This document shows, piece by piece, positions 28,380 to 35,964 of a stretch of DNA of 60,507 bases. Numbering within the stretch: the first letter of the stretch is position 1; each line of letters opens with the position of its first letter. Both the position numbers and the translations under genes were made by a program. This stretch comes from a virus. The notes beneath the pieces were generated by a model. The model did no database searches, was not told the DNA's origin, and saw only the letters and a program-made list of their open reading frames with translations. Location: positions 1-60,507 of IMG/VR virus record IMGVR_UViG_3300030118_003585, one strand, 5' to 3'.

Positions 28380-29948
28380 ATGGAATTTAATAACCCGAGT
28401 CAAATCGTAAAAAATTTGTCTTTTGGTAATGAGGCAAATGCAAAAATAATAGAAGGTGTTGAAACGTTAACTAATGCCGTTAAGTCAACACTTGGGGCTT
28501 CTGGTAAGTGTGTTATATATGAAGACGCAAGAGGAAAACCAGTAATAACAAAAGACGGTGTAACTGTAGCAGAGTCTGTTATCCTAATGGATCCTGTCAA
28601 GAATATAGGTTGTACACTTATAAAAGAAGCCGCTAGCAACACTGTTAAAGAAGCAGGAGATGGCACAACTACAGCAACTGTACTGGCTTATCATATATTA
28701 AAATTAGCTACAGAGCAAAAGCAAGAAAATAATTTAAGAATTATAAAATCTGGCATCGATACTTATTTAGAAAAAGTAATTAAGTATTTAAATAAAAGCT
28801 CAAAAAAAGTTGTTGGTAAAATGCTTGATCAAGTTTCTACAATTAGCTGCAACAATGATAAAGTTTTAGGTAATATTATATCAGAAGCTTATAAAGTTGT
28901 AGGTAAAAATGGTGTAGTTTTAATGGAAGAATCACAAACTGAAGAAACATACTTTGAAACAGTAGATGGTGTACAGTTTGATAGTCCATTAAAATCACAA
29001 CATTTAGCAACAAATGAAGATAAAGATAAATCTATATTAGATAATCCTTATATATTAATTGTTGCATCACCTATACCTAATATAAGAAAGATACAAGCTG
29101 TACTAGAGCATACTATAAAAAACAAAAGATCTTTATTAATTGTTGCTAATGTAGATCAACAACCTACAGCTGCTTTAATGACAAACAAAGTAAAAGGTAA
29201 TATTAAAGTTAATATTATAGATTTACCAGGTTTTGGTTCAACAAAAAGAGATACATTAGAAGACTTAGCTTGTTTGACAGGAGCAAAAATAATCGATGAA
29301 CAATTAGGTGATGATTTAGATTTAATACAACCTGATGTTTTAGGCGAAGCTTTAAAAAGTGTTACAGATAATAAAAATACTGTAATTACAATAAATGAGG
29401 TACCTGACATAGCTACAGAGCGTATTGATTTAGTTGAAGAAAAAATTAAAAAAGAAAAAGATCCGTTTATAAAAATAAAACTAGAACAAAGACTAGCAAT
29501 GTTATCAGGATCTGTCGGTATTGTCAAAGTAGGAGCTAATAGCAAAATAGAATTAAAAGAAAAAAAAGACAGAGTTGAAGATGCTATTTATGCTACTAAA
29601 GCCGCTTTACAAGAAGGTATTGTTGCAGGTGGTGGTGTTGCTTTGTTAAACGCATCGGAAAAAATTAAAGCAGTAAACGTAGGTGAAATGGTATTATCAG
29701 AAGCTATAAAACAACCATTTTATACAATTATAAATAATGCTGATATTATACCACCTATAAAACTACAACCTAAAAAAGGTATAAATGTAGTAACAGGAGA
29801 TGTTGTAGATATGATAAAATCTGGAATTATAGATCCAGTATTAGTTACAAAAACGGCTTTAAAAAACGCTGTTAGCGTTGCTAAAACCATAATATCTGCA
29901 GACTGTGTAATATCAAATAAAAGAGTTGAAGAAGATGCAAGCAGTTAA
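28380..29948 (+). CDS. groEL: GroEL-type chaperonin (522 aa)
   Basis: A full-length group I chaperonin. ATP-site residues are all visible: TKDGVTVA (near residue 58), AGDGTTTATVLA (near 90) and RVEDAIYATKAALQEG with GIVAGGGVALL (near 400). The apical domain is divergent from bacterial GroEL and slightly shorter. The C-terminus ends NKRVEEDASS without the Gly-Gly-Met tail that lines the bacterial cavity. It would fold phage capsid or tail proteins inside a host or hybrid ring. It overlaps the GroES gene by 14 bases. Confidence 0.95.
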   Translation: MEFNNPSQIVKNLSFGNEANAKIIEGVETLTNAVKSTLGASGKCVIYEDARGKPVITKDGVTVAESVILMDPVKNIGCTLIKEAASNTVKEAGDGTTTATVLAYHILKLATEQKQENNLRIIKSGIDTYLEKVIKYLNKSSKKVVGKMLDQVSTISCNNDKVLGNIISEAYKVVGKNGVVLMEESQTEETYFETVDGVQFDSPLKSQHLATNEDKDKSILDNPYILIVASPIPNIRKIQAVLEHTIKNKRSLLIVANVDQQPTAALMTNKVKGNIKVNIIDLPGFGSTKRDTLEDLACLTGAKIIDEQLGDDLDLIQPDVLGEALKSVTDNKNTVITINEVPDIATERIDLVEEKIKKEKDPFIKIKLEQRLAMLSGSVGIVKVGANSKIELKEKKDRVEDAIYATKAALQEGIVAGGGVALLNASEKIKAVNVGEMVLSEAIKQPFYTIINNADIIPPIKLQPKKGINVVTGDVVDMIKSGIIDPVLVTKTALKNAVSVAKTIISADCVISNKRVEEDASS

Positions 29949-30189
29949 TAATTTTGTTATTATAGAAAGAATAAAAGAAAAAAGCAAAACCGCAAGTGGT
30001 TTTATAATTGATAGCGCAAAAAAAGAAATACGATATTTAAAAGGCAAAATAGTCAGCGTTGGTAATATTACTCAAGGTCTCAAGGTAAATGATATTATAT
30101 ATTACGATAAACACGCTGGTCACTCTGTAGAAGTTGATAGCCAAGTTTTTTGCGTTATAAAACAACAAGATGTTGTTATAGTTTTATGA
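29935..30189 (+). CDS. groES: GroES-type co-chaperonin (84 aa)
   Basis: The ATG at 29935 gives 84 residues, slightly shorter than bacterial GroES (about 97). Features: VIIERIKEKSKTASGFIIDS, where SGFII corresponds to the mobile loop that contacts GroEL, then GKIVSVGNITQGLKVNDIIY and YYDKHAG, and a terminal strand. It overlaps groEL (order EL then ES, reversed from the usual bacterial ES-EL order). It caps the folding chamber of the phage GroEL, and possibly of the host one. Confidence 0.85.
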   Translation: MQAVNNFVIIERIKEKSKTASGFIIDSAKKEIRYLKGKIVSVGNITQGLKVNDIIYYDKHAGHSVEVDSQVFCVIKQQDVVIVL

Positions 30190-30626
30190 TTATATCACCA
30201 GCTGATATAAGAGAATTACAAATATTAAAATACTATAGATTAGTCCGTAAATGGGCTTGTAAAAGCTACAGTTTAAAAGAAGCTGATCTAGAACTTTTAA
30301 TATATCTTGATTGTGTAAACAGGTTTACAATAAATGATTTTAAAAATGCTGTTTATATTTACAGTTGGGATAAAAAACGTTGGGATCGTTTGCGTCAAAA
30401 TGGTTGGGTAGATGTATGGAGACATAGAAATAGAACTACTATTAAATATTCTATTTTTAAAACTTCATATAAAACTAAACAGTTGATAAATAGAATTTAC
30501 AGGATTTTATTATCACAAGAAGACGTACCAACTTCTGATAAAAATATATTTTACAGAAATAAAACGTACACGGACAAAGTTTTCAATAAAGCTTTAAATG
30601 ATATGATAAATGATAAAAATAGATAA
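30186..30626 (+). CDS. Winged-helix-like conserved phage protein (146 aa)
   Basis: The ATG at 30186 overlaps the GroES stop codon (ATGA), giving 146 residues. A helical core (WACKSYSLKEADLELLIYLD, FTINDFKNAVYIYSWDKKRW) is followed by RLRQNGWVDVWRHRNRTTIK. The helix-turn-helix-wing look (recognition helix then RHRNRT turn and strand) resembles a MarR-type winged helix. The C-terminus ends FYRNKTYTDKVFNKALNDM, well conserved in memory among marine phages. It may regulate late genes; unproven. Confidence 0.6.
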   Translation: MIISPADIRELQILKYYRLVRKWACKSYSLKEADLELLIYLDCVNRFTINDFKNAVYIYSWDKKRWDRLRQNGWVDVWRHRNRTTIKYSIFKTSYKTKQLINRIYRILLSQEDVPTSDKNIFYRNKTYTDKVFNKALNDMINDKNR

Positions 30627-30656
30627 AACAAAGTTAAACCTTAAAAATTAGAAATT

Positions 30657-30743
30657 ATGCCTTACAATTATAAAAGTAGTTCTAAAAAAAGTGGTAGTAA
30701 AAAAACCATGAAAAAGAAGTCAATGAAAAAAAAGAAAAAATAA
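30657..30743 (+). CDS. 28-residue polylysine peptide
   Basis: ATG at 30657, TAA at 30741. The 28 residues are MPYNYKSSSKKSGSKKTMKK followed by further Lys/Ser/Met; half are Lys. First of three consecutive tiny basic genes spaced by one to two bases. Probably DNA- or RNA-binding, perhaps carried in the virion. Confidence 0.5.
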   Translation: MPYNYKSSSKKSGSKKTMKKKSMKKKKK

Positions 30744-30744
30744 T

Positions 30745-30858
30745 ATGAAAAAGTTATCTCCAAAACAAAAGAAGATAGCTAGAGCAGCGCACCCGTACGA
30801 TAAAATTACGGGTGCTGACTTCGCTGTCTTACGCAAGAAAAAGAAAAAAAGAAAATAA
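30745..30858 (+). CDS. 37-residue basic peptide
   Basis: ATG at 30745, TAA at 30856. MKKLSPKQKKIARAAHPYDK then ITGADFAVLRKKKKKRK. The defined central motif (AAxPxDKITGADFxxLR), which I recall from other marine phages, argues that it is a real conserved peptide rather than a low-complexity frame. Function unknown. Confidence 0.6.
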   Translation: MKKLSPKQKKIARAAHPYDKITGADFAVLRKKKKKRK

Positions 30859-30860
30859 TT

Positions 30861-30953
30861 ATGGGTTATAAAAGTGACGCACAAAGGAAAGCCGTGTGGG
30901 CTTCTCGTAATGAAAAGAAAAAAAAGAAAAAACGTAGAAAAAAGAAAAAATAG
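30861..30953 (+). CDS. 30-residue polylysine peptide
   Basis: ATG at 30861, TAG at 30951. MGYKSDAQRKAVWASRNEKK followed by ten Lys/Arg. The N-terminal GYKSDAQRKAVWAS is conserved in my memory of similar phage peptides and precedes a basic tail. Third member of the tiny basic gene trio; next gene begins two bases later. Confidence 0.55.
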   Translation: MGYKSDAQRKAVWASRNEKKKKKKRRKKKK

Positions 30954-30955
30954 TT

Positions 30956-32104
30956 ATGGCAAATGGCTCATTGTTTAACGGTAAAAGAGATCCAAGAAAT
31001 AAAATTAAAAACTTATTTCCTACTAATAATGCTGTAGTTGATAACACAAATATTAGAAGAGTTTCTTTTAATAAAATGTTTACAGAAATAGATAAAGAAA
31101 AAATAAAAATCAACGAAAAATTAATAAAAGAAATAAGATCTGATAGAGCTCCAATAAATATGCCTGACTATAAAAGAGACAAAGCTATATATGATGTCGT
31201 AAACAAAAATGTTTCTTTTAATGTTGATAATATTAAAGTAAATGGCAAATTAACAAGTAAAGGTACTGATTCAATCACTAAATTATATTCTGGTATGAAT
31301 ATGAAAGCTTTTGATGATAGACAAATACAAATGGCTAAAGATTATGGTATTAAATATAGCACTAGTGTAGATAATGCAACTTTAGGTTTTCAGAAAAATC
31401 AAACAATAAATTTAGCTAAAGTTAGAAATAAGCTTTTTGATGAACAATACAGTGAAGAAGATTTACAAAAATTAATAAATTTAGAAGGCTATGGACAAAA
31501 CTTTCGTAGCGTTGCAGCTTTAAAAGCTGAAGTTTATAAAACACCAGTTAAGATAACAAATTTAAATTATGGGTTATTTGGACAATTAAGAAGTAGTAAA
31601 GATGTTAATCCAACAAACACTAACTTTATCAGTCGCATGGATATAAGTGATCAATTTTATAGTAAAAAAAATAAAACTTTTAATACTAGTCTTGATCAAA
31701 TATTAATACATGAAACAGCGCATAGCATGGGATCAGGCTACGCGTACCCAATGATAGAATATGCAAAACAAAATTTTGGTGTAAAAGGTGATTTTAAAAA
31801 TTATTTAAAAGGTTATTTTTATTCTGGTAAAGACAAATCTGGTGAATTATTTGCAAGATATAATCAGGCTAAATCATATTTTAGAAATAATAAAAACGCT
31901 GATCCAAATAAACTTTATATGACAATGATAGATTTACATAAAAAATTTAATAAAGACAAAAGTATACCTTTAACTAATGTTGTTGGTCAAGATTTAATTA
32001 GTTATGGCGAAACAACAGAATTTTTGCTAGGTAAAAATTTATATACTAAAATGCCAACAATGCAAGATGCAAAAAATTTAAGTAAACTTATAAAAGAATT
32101 TTAA
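30956..32104 (+). CDS. Putative zinc metallopeptidase-like protein with HETAH motif (382 aa)
   Basis: Residues about 252-260 read LIHETAHSMG, a HExxH zincin signature followed by Ser-Met-Gly. A possible third ligand is the Glu in PMIEYAK about 13 residues after the second His. The rest is basic and helical. The N-terminal 130 residues look disordered and charged. A virion-associated toxin or protease (for example acting on the capsid scaffold or host cell wall) is a plausible reading. The motif could also be coincidental in a structural protein. Confidence 0.5.
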   Translation: MANGSLFNGKRDPRNKIKNLFPTNNAVVDNTNIRRVSFNKMFTEIDKEKIKINEKLIKEIRSDRAPINMPDYKRDKAIYDVVNKNVSFNVDNIKVNGKLTSKGTDSITKLYSGMNMKAFDDRQIQMAKDYGIKYSTSVDNATLGFQKNQTINLAKVRNKLFDEQYSEEDLQKLINLEGYGQNFRSVAALKAEVYKTPVKITNLNYGLFGQLRSSKDVNPTNTNFISRMDISDQFYSKKNKTFNTSLDQILIHETAHSMGSGYAYPMIEYAKQNFGVKGDFKNYLKGYFYSGKDKSGELFARYNQAKSYFRNNKNADPNKLYMTMIDLHKKFNKDKSIPLTNVVGQDLISYGETTEFLLGKNLYTKMPTMQDAKNLSKLIKEF

Positions 32105-32105
32105 A

Positions 32106-32276
32106 ATGAAATCAAGAGGACTTGGAGATACAATACATAAAATAACAACAGCTACAGGTATAAAAACTGTAGTAGATATGGTAAGTGAAGGTTTAAATAT
32201 ACCATGTGGTTGTGAAGCTAGACGTAAAAGATTAAACGAAATAATACCTTATGAGCAAAGAAAAAAAGAAGTTTAA
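32106..32276 (+). CDS. Small conserved protein with Cys-Gly-Cys motif (56 aa)
   Basis: ATG at 32106, TAA at 32274. MKSRGLGDTIHKITTATGIK, then TVVDMVSEGLNIPCGCEARR and KRLNEIIPYEQRK. The GLGDTIxxxTxATGIKxxVD...CGCxxRRxxLN pattern recurs in marine phages beside holin genes (from memory). CGC plus a basic helix might bind metal or nucleic acid. It overlaps the holin gene by 26 bases, so coupling is likely. Confidence 0.65.
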   Translation: MKSRGLGDTIHKITTATGIKTVVDMVSEGLNIPCGCEARRKRLNEIIPYEQRKKEV

Positions 32277-32709
32277 AGACACAAAAGTTGGTAAATTTTT
32301 AAGTAAAGCTGCACCAGGTATATTAGGTACTGTTGGTAACGTTTTGCCAGATAATGGCGTGCTTGGTGTTGTCAAAAATTTAATAAGCAAAGATGAAACA
32401 ATGCCTGTCGAAGATAAAGAAAAAGCAATGAAGCTTTTAGAAATGGATATTGTAGAAATGCAAGAAGTTTCAAAACGTTGGGACAGCGATATGAAGTCAG
32501 ACTCATGGTTAAGTAAAAACACACGGCCGATGAGTTTGATATTTTTAACAATATCTATGATTTTATTAATTTTACTTGATAGCTTTGAGTGGAGCTTTAG
32601 TGTATCAACCGGGTGGGTCGATTTACTTCAAACACTTTTGGTTACTGTTTACGTAGCCTATTTTGGTTCTCGAGGCGCTGAAAAGTTTCAGACAATTAGG
32701 AATAAATAA
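32251..32709 (+). CDS. Holin, 3TM-type (152 aa)
   Basis: An N-terminal amphipathic, soluble part (VGKFLSKAAPGILGTVGNVL) leads to helices around residues 92-112 (MSLIFLTISMILLILLDSF) and 122-142 (VDLLQTLLVTVYVAYFG), preceded by WLSKNTRP, the hallmark of the 3TM holin family. The holin permeabilises the inner membrane and releases the endolysin at lysis. The endolysin itself is probably the gene that begins at 60463, so lysis genes are split. Confidence 0.75.
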   Translation: MSKEKKKFKDTKVGKFLSKAAPGILGTVGNVLPDNGVLGVVKNLISKDETMPVEDKEKAMKLLEMDIVEMQEVSKRWDSDMKSDSWLSKNTRPMSLIFLTISMILLILLDSFEWSFSVSTGWVDLLQTLLVTVYVAYFGSRGAEKFQTIRNK

Positions 32710-32716
32710 AATTAAA

Positions 32717-32935
32717 ATGAATTTAATAAGAAAAATAAGTATAGGCAGAGACTATAAAGATGATGCTATGCACTATGCTGTAGGACAAGAAGTTTATGGT
32801 GGTCATACAATATCTGACATTGTTGAAGATAATGACAAATATTCTATATTTATAAAAAAAGGTAATGAAGTTTTACCATGGAAACAATTTAATAAAAACA
32901 TGGCTATATCTGTAGAGTTTAATTTAAAGTACTAA
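32717..32935 (+). CDS. Conserved phage hypothetical protein (72 aa)
   Basis: The ATG at 32717 is chosen over an in-frame upstream codon inside the holin gene. MNLIRKISIGRDYKDDAMHY, AVGQEVYGGHTISDIVEDND, then IFIKKGNEVLPWKQFNKNMA. Strand-rich, a possible small beta-barrel. I recall similar proteins with xIRKISxGxDYK...MHYxVGQ between holin and terminase in marine phages. Function unknown. Confidence 0.65.
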   Translation: MNLIRKISIGRDYKDDAMHYAVGQEVYGGHTISDIVEDNDKYSIFIKKGNEVLPWKQFNKNMAISVEFNLKY

Positions 32936-33531
32936 TGAAAGGACTTTTTTGTTTTATAATTAAACCTAAAAACGGTAGATATAATAATACTAAAAAAGTA
33001 GGCGATGTTGATTTAATTTTAAATACAGAAATACAAAATCATAATTTTGTAAATCGTACAGGTATAGTTTTAGCTACACCTATAAACATGCCTAGTGAAA
33101 TACAAGTTGGAGATGAAGTAATTGTTCATCATAATGTTTTTAGAAGGTTTCATAATGTGCGAGGTATTGAAGTTAATAGTACATGTTACTTTGATGAAGA
33201 CACTTATATTGTTTACATAGATCAAATATTTATGTATAAAAGAAATAACCAATGGTTTAGCTTAGACGATTATTGTTTTGTAAAACCAATAAAAAATGAA
33301 CAAGAATATAGTATGTTAAAAGAAGTTTGGTTAAAAGGTATTATTAAATATGGTAATAAAAATTTAGAAAAAATAGGTTTATATAAAGGCAGTAAAATAG
33401 GTTTTTCACCAAATAGTGATTATGAATTTATAATTGATAATGAAAAACTATATAGAGTTAAAAACGATAGTGTAACTATAAACTATGGACATAAAGAACA
33501 AGAAAAAGAATATAATCCAAGCTGGTTATAA
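32935..33531 (+). CDS. Putative GroES-fold-like protein (198 aa)
   Basis: The segment NRTGIVLATPINMPSEIQVG followed by DEVIVHHNVFRRF and STCYFDEDTYIVYIDQIFMY has the layout of a GroES-type beta-barrel (strand, IVL-like loop, GDEVIVH strand). The flanks are otherwise unlike bacterial GroES. This would be a second co-chaperonin-like protein in a genome that already has a GroEL/GroES pair. The remaining 80 residues are Lys-rich with SIxFSPNSDYEF. The assignment is tentative. Confidence 0.4.
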   Translation: MKGLFCFIIKPKNGRYNNTKKVGDVDLILNTEIQNHNFVNRTGIVLATPINMPSEIQVGDEVIVHHNVFRRFHNVRGIEVNSTCYFDEDTYIVYIDQIFMYKRNNQWFSLDDYCFVKPIKNEQEYSMLKEVWLKGIIKYGNKNLEKIGLYKGSKIGFSPNSDYEFIIDNEKLYRVKNDSVTINYGHKEQEKEYNPSWL

Positions 33532-33757
33532 AGCTGTTGATGAATTAATAAAGGTTGCAAAAGAACCTATAGTAGATACAGAAGACGATGTATCTGCAGA
33601 TCGTTTAAAAAATGCGGCAGCTACAAAAAAATTAGCAATATTAGATGCTTTTGAAATATTAAATCGTATAGAAGAAGAAAATAGTATTTTAGAAAATAAA
33701 CCAATAGCTAATAATACGAAAACGTTTAAAGGTTTTGCAGAGAAAAGATCAAGATAA
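33485..33757 (+). CDS. Probable small terminase-like or packaging-associated protein (90 aa)
   Basis: A 90-residue charged helical protein (AGYKAVDELIKVAKEPIVDT, DVSADRLKNAAATKKLAILD, AFEILNRIEEEN). It ends on the base where the large terminase gene begins (ATGT overlap), the usual place for a small terminase. No HTH is visible, so the call is mainly positional. Similar DxxADRLKNAAATKKxAIxDAFEIL proteins occupy this position in marine phages, from memory. Confidence 0.5.
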   Translation: MDIKNKKKNIIQAGYKAVDELIKVAKEPIVDTEDDVSADRLKNAAATKKLAILDAFEILNRIEEENSILENKPIANNTKTFKGFAEKRSR

Positions 33758-35964
33758 TGTATAAGCAAAATCTATATAAAATTATAAAACCGATTAAAAT
33801 AAATACAGTCAATAGACTTAACAAAAGTAAAAAGTGGAAATATGGATATAATAAAGAACACGATATTATCGTTATATCAAAAACTGGTAAAATTGGTGAA
33901 ATATATGAAATACAAAATTTACGTATTGCTTTACCTAAACCCGAAAGCGTATGTAAAAAGTATAATAAGTGGCATAAAGAAATATATCCAAAAGAGTTAA
34001 AAAATTTAAAAAGTATTTTTGACTGGAAAGATTTACCACAAAATTACAAAGACAAGTGGCATACTTATATTGACACAGAGTTTACAAGACGTGAAGAAGG
34101 TTATTGGTTTTATAATAAAAATAAACCTACTTATATTACAGGTACTCATTACATGTATTTGCAATGGGCTAAAATAGATGTAGGTAAACCAGAGTTTAGA
34201 GAGGCAAATAGGTTGTTTTATATTTTTTGGGAAGCTTGTAAAGCAGACCATAGATCATATGGTATGTGTTATTTAAAAAATAGACGTTCAGGTTTTTCTT
34301 TTATGGCTTCTTCTGAAGTTGTAAATTTAGCAACAATATCGTCAGACTCAAGATATGGTATATTATCAAAATCAGGTGCTGACGCTAAAAAAATGTTTAC
34401 TGATAAAGTAGTACCAATATCTGTTAATTATCCGTTTTTTTTTAAACCAATACAAGATGGTATGGATCGACCAAAAACAGAATTAGCTTATAGAGTACCT
34501 GCTTCTAAGTTTACTAGAAAAAAACTTTTAACAAATGTCAAAACAGAGGAGCTAGAAGGACTAGATACAACAATTGATTGGAAAAATACAGGTGACAATA
34601 GCTACGATGGAGAAAAATTAAATTTATTAGTACATGACGAAGCTGGTAAATGGGAAAGGCCAGAAAATATTTTAAACAACTGGCGAGTAACTAAAACAAC
34701 ATTAAGATTAGGTAGCAGAATTATAGGTAAATGCATGATGGGTTCAACTAGTAATGCATTAGATAAAGGTGGTGATAATTTTAAAAAACTTTATAATGAT
34801 TCTGATGTAACTAAACGTAATGCAAACGGCCAAACTAAAAGTGGTTTATATAGTTTGTTTATACCAATGGAGTGGAATTATGAAGGTTTTATTGATGAGT
34901 ATGGTATACCAGTATTTGATAACCCAAAAAATATGACAAAAGGCCCTTATGGCGATATTATAGATGTTGGTGTTATACAACACTGGCAAAATGAAGCTGA
35001 AGGTTTAAAAAATGATCAAGATTCATTAAATGAATTTTATAGACAGTTTCCAAGGACAGAAGAGCATGCTTTTAGAGATGAAACAAAAAATAGTATATTT
35101 AATTTAGTTAAAATATACGAGCAAATAGATTATAACGAAGGTATAAACACTACAAATGTTGTTACTAAAGGTAATTTTCAATGGTTAAATGGTATAAAAG
35201 ACACTGAAGTAGTTTTTTATCCTGATTTAAATGGTAGATTTTTAATATCTTGGGTGCCTAGTAATAGTTTAACAAATAGAATTAAATTTAAAAATGGTTT
35301 CAAATATCCTGGTAACGATCATATTGGCGCTTTTGGCTGTGACTCTTACGATATATCTGGTACTGTTGATGCAAAAGGATCAAAAGGGTCCTTACATGGA
35401 TTAACTAAGTTTTCTATGGAAGACGCGCCTATAAATAGTTTTTTTTTAGAATATATTGCAAGACCACAAACTGCAGAAATATTTTTTGAAGATGTTTTAA
35501 TGGCATTAGTTTTTTATGGCATGCCAGTTTTAGCAGAAAACAATAAACCTAGACTTTTATATTATTTAAAAAGACGAGGTTATAGAGGTTATTCAATGAA
35601 TAGGCCAGATAAATTAATAAACAAACTATCAATTACAGAAAGAGAGATAGGTGGTATACCAAATACAGGCGAAGATATTAAACAAGCTCATGCAGCTGCA
35701 ATAGAGACTTATATACAAGATCATGTAGGTTTAAAAAGTGATAATACTTATGGTAATATGTATTTTAATAAAACTTTAAATGATTGGGGTAAATTCGATA
35801 TTAATAAAAGAACAAAATTTGATGCTACAATAAGCTCAGGTTTAGCAATTATGGCTTGTAATAAACATAAATACACGCCAAAAGCAATTAAACAAACAAA
35901 AAAATTAGACTTTGGTTTTAAAAAATATAACAACAAAGGTTTCATATCAAAAATAATAGAATAA
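33757..35964 (+). CDS. terL: Terminase large subunit (735 aa)
   Basis: The ATPase domain has a variant Walker A around residues 171-180 (YLKNRRSGFSFM), Walker B VHDEAGKW near 291, and the coupling motif MMGSTSNAL near 328. The nuclease part begins FGCDSYDISGTVDAKGSKGS near 526 (metal-binding Asp). It packages DNA into the prohead. The altered Walker A (RRSGFS rather than GxGKT) is a feature of a phage terminase subgroup. Followed directly by portal. Confidence 0.88.
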   Translation: MYKQNLYKIIKPIKINTVNRLNKSKKWKYGYNKEHDIIVISKTGKIGEIYEIQNLRIALPKPESVCKKYNKWHKEIYPKELKNLKSIFDWKDLPQNYKDKWHTYIDTEFTRREEGYWFYNKNKPTYITGTHYMYLQWAKIDVGKPEFREANRLFYIFWEACKADHRSYGMCYLKNRRSGFSFMASSEVVNLATISSDSRYGILSKSGADAKKMFTDKVVPISVNYPFFFKPIQDGMDRPKTELAYRVPASKFTRKKLLTNVKTEELEGLDTTIDWKNTGDNSYDGEKLNLLVHDEAGKWERPENILNNWRVTKTTLRLGSRIIGKCMMGSTSNALDKGGDNFKKLYNDSDVTKRNANGQTKSGLYSLFIPMEWNYEGFIDEYGIPVFDNPKNMTKGPYGDIIDVGVIQHWQNEAEGLKNDQDSLNEFYRQFPRTEEHAFRDETKNSIFNLVKIYEQIDYNEGINTTNVVTKGNFQWLNGIKDTEVVFYPDLNGRFLISWVPSNSLTNRIKFKNGFKYPGNDHIGAFGCDSYDISGTVDAKGSKGSLHGLTKFSMEDAPINSFFLEYIARPQTAEIFFEDVLMALVFYGMPVLAENNKPRLLYYLKRRGYRGYSMNRPDKLINKLSITEREIGGIPNTGEDIKQAHAAAIETYIQDHVGLKSDNTYGNMYFNKTLNDWGKFDINKRTKFDATISSGLAIMACNKHKYTPKAIKQTKKLDFGFKKYNNKGFISKIIE

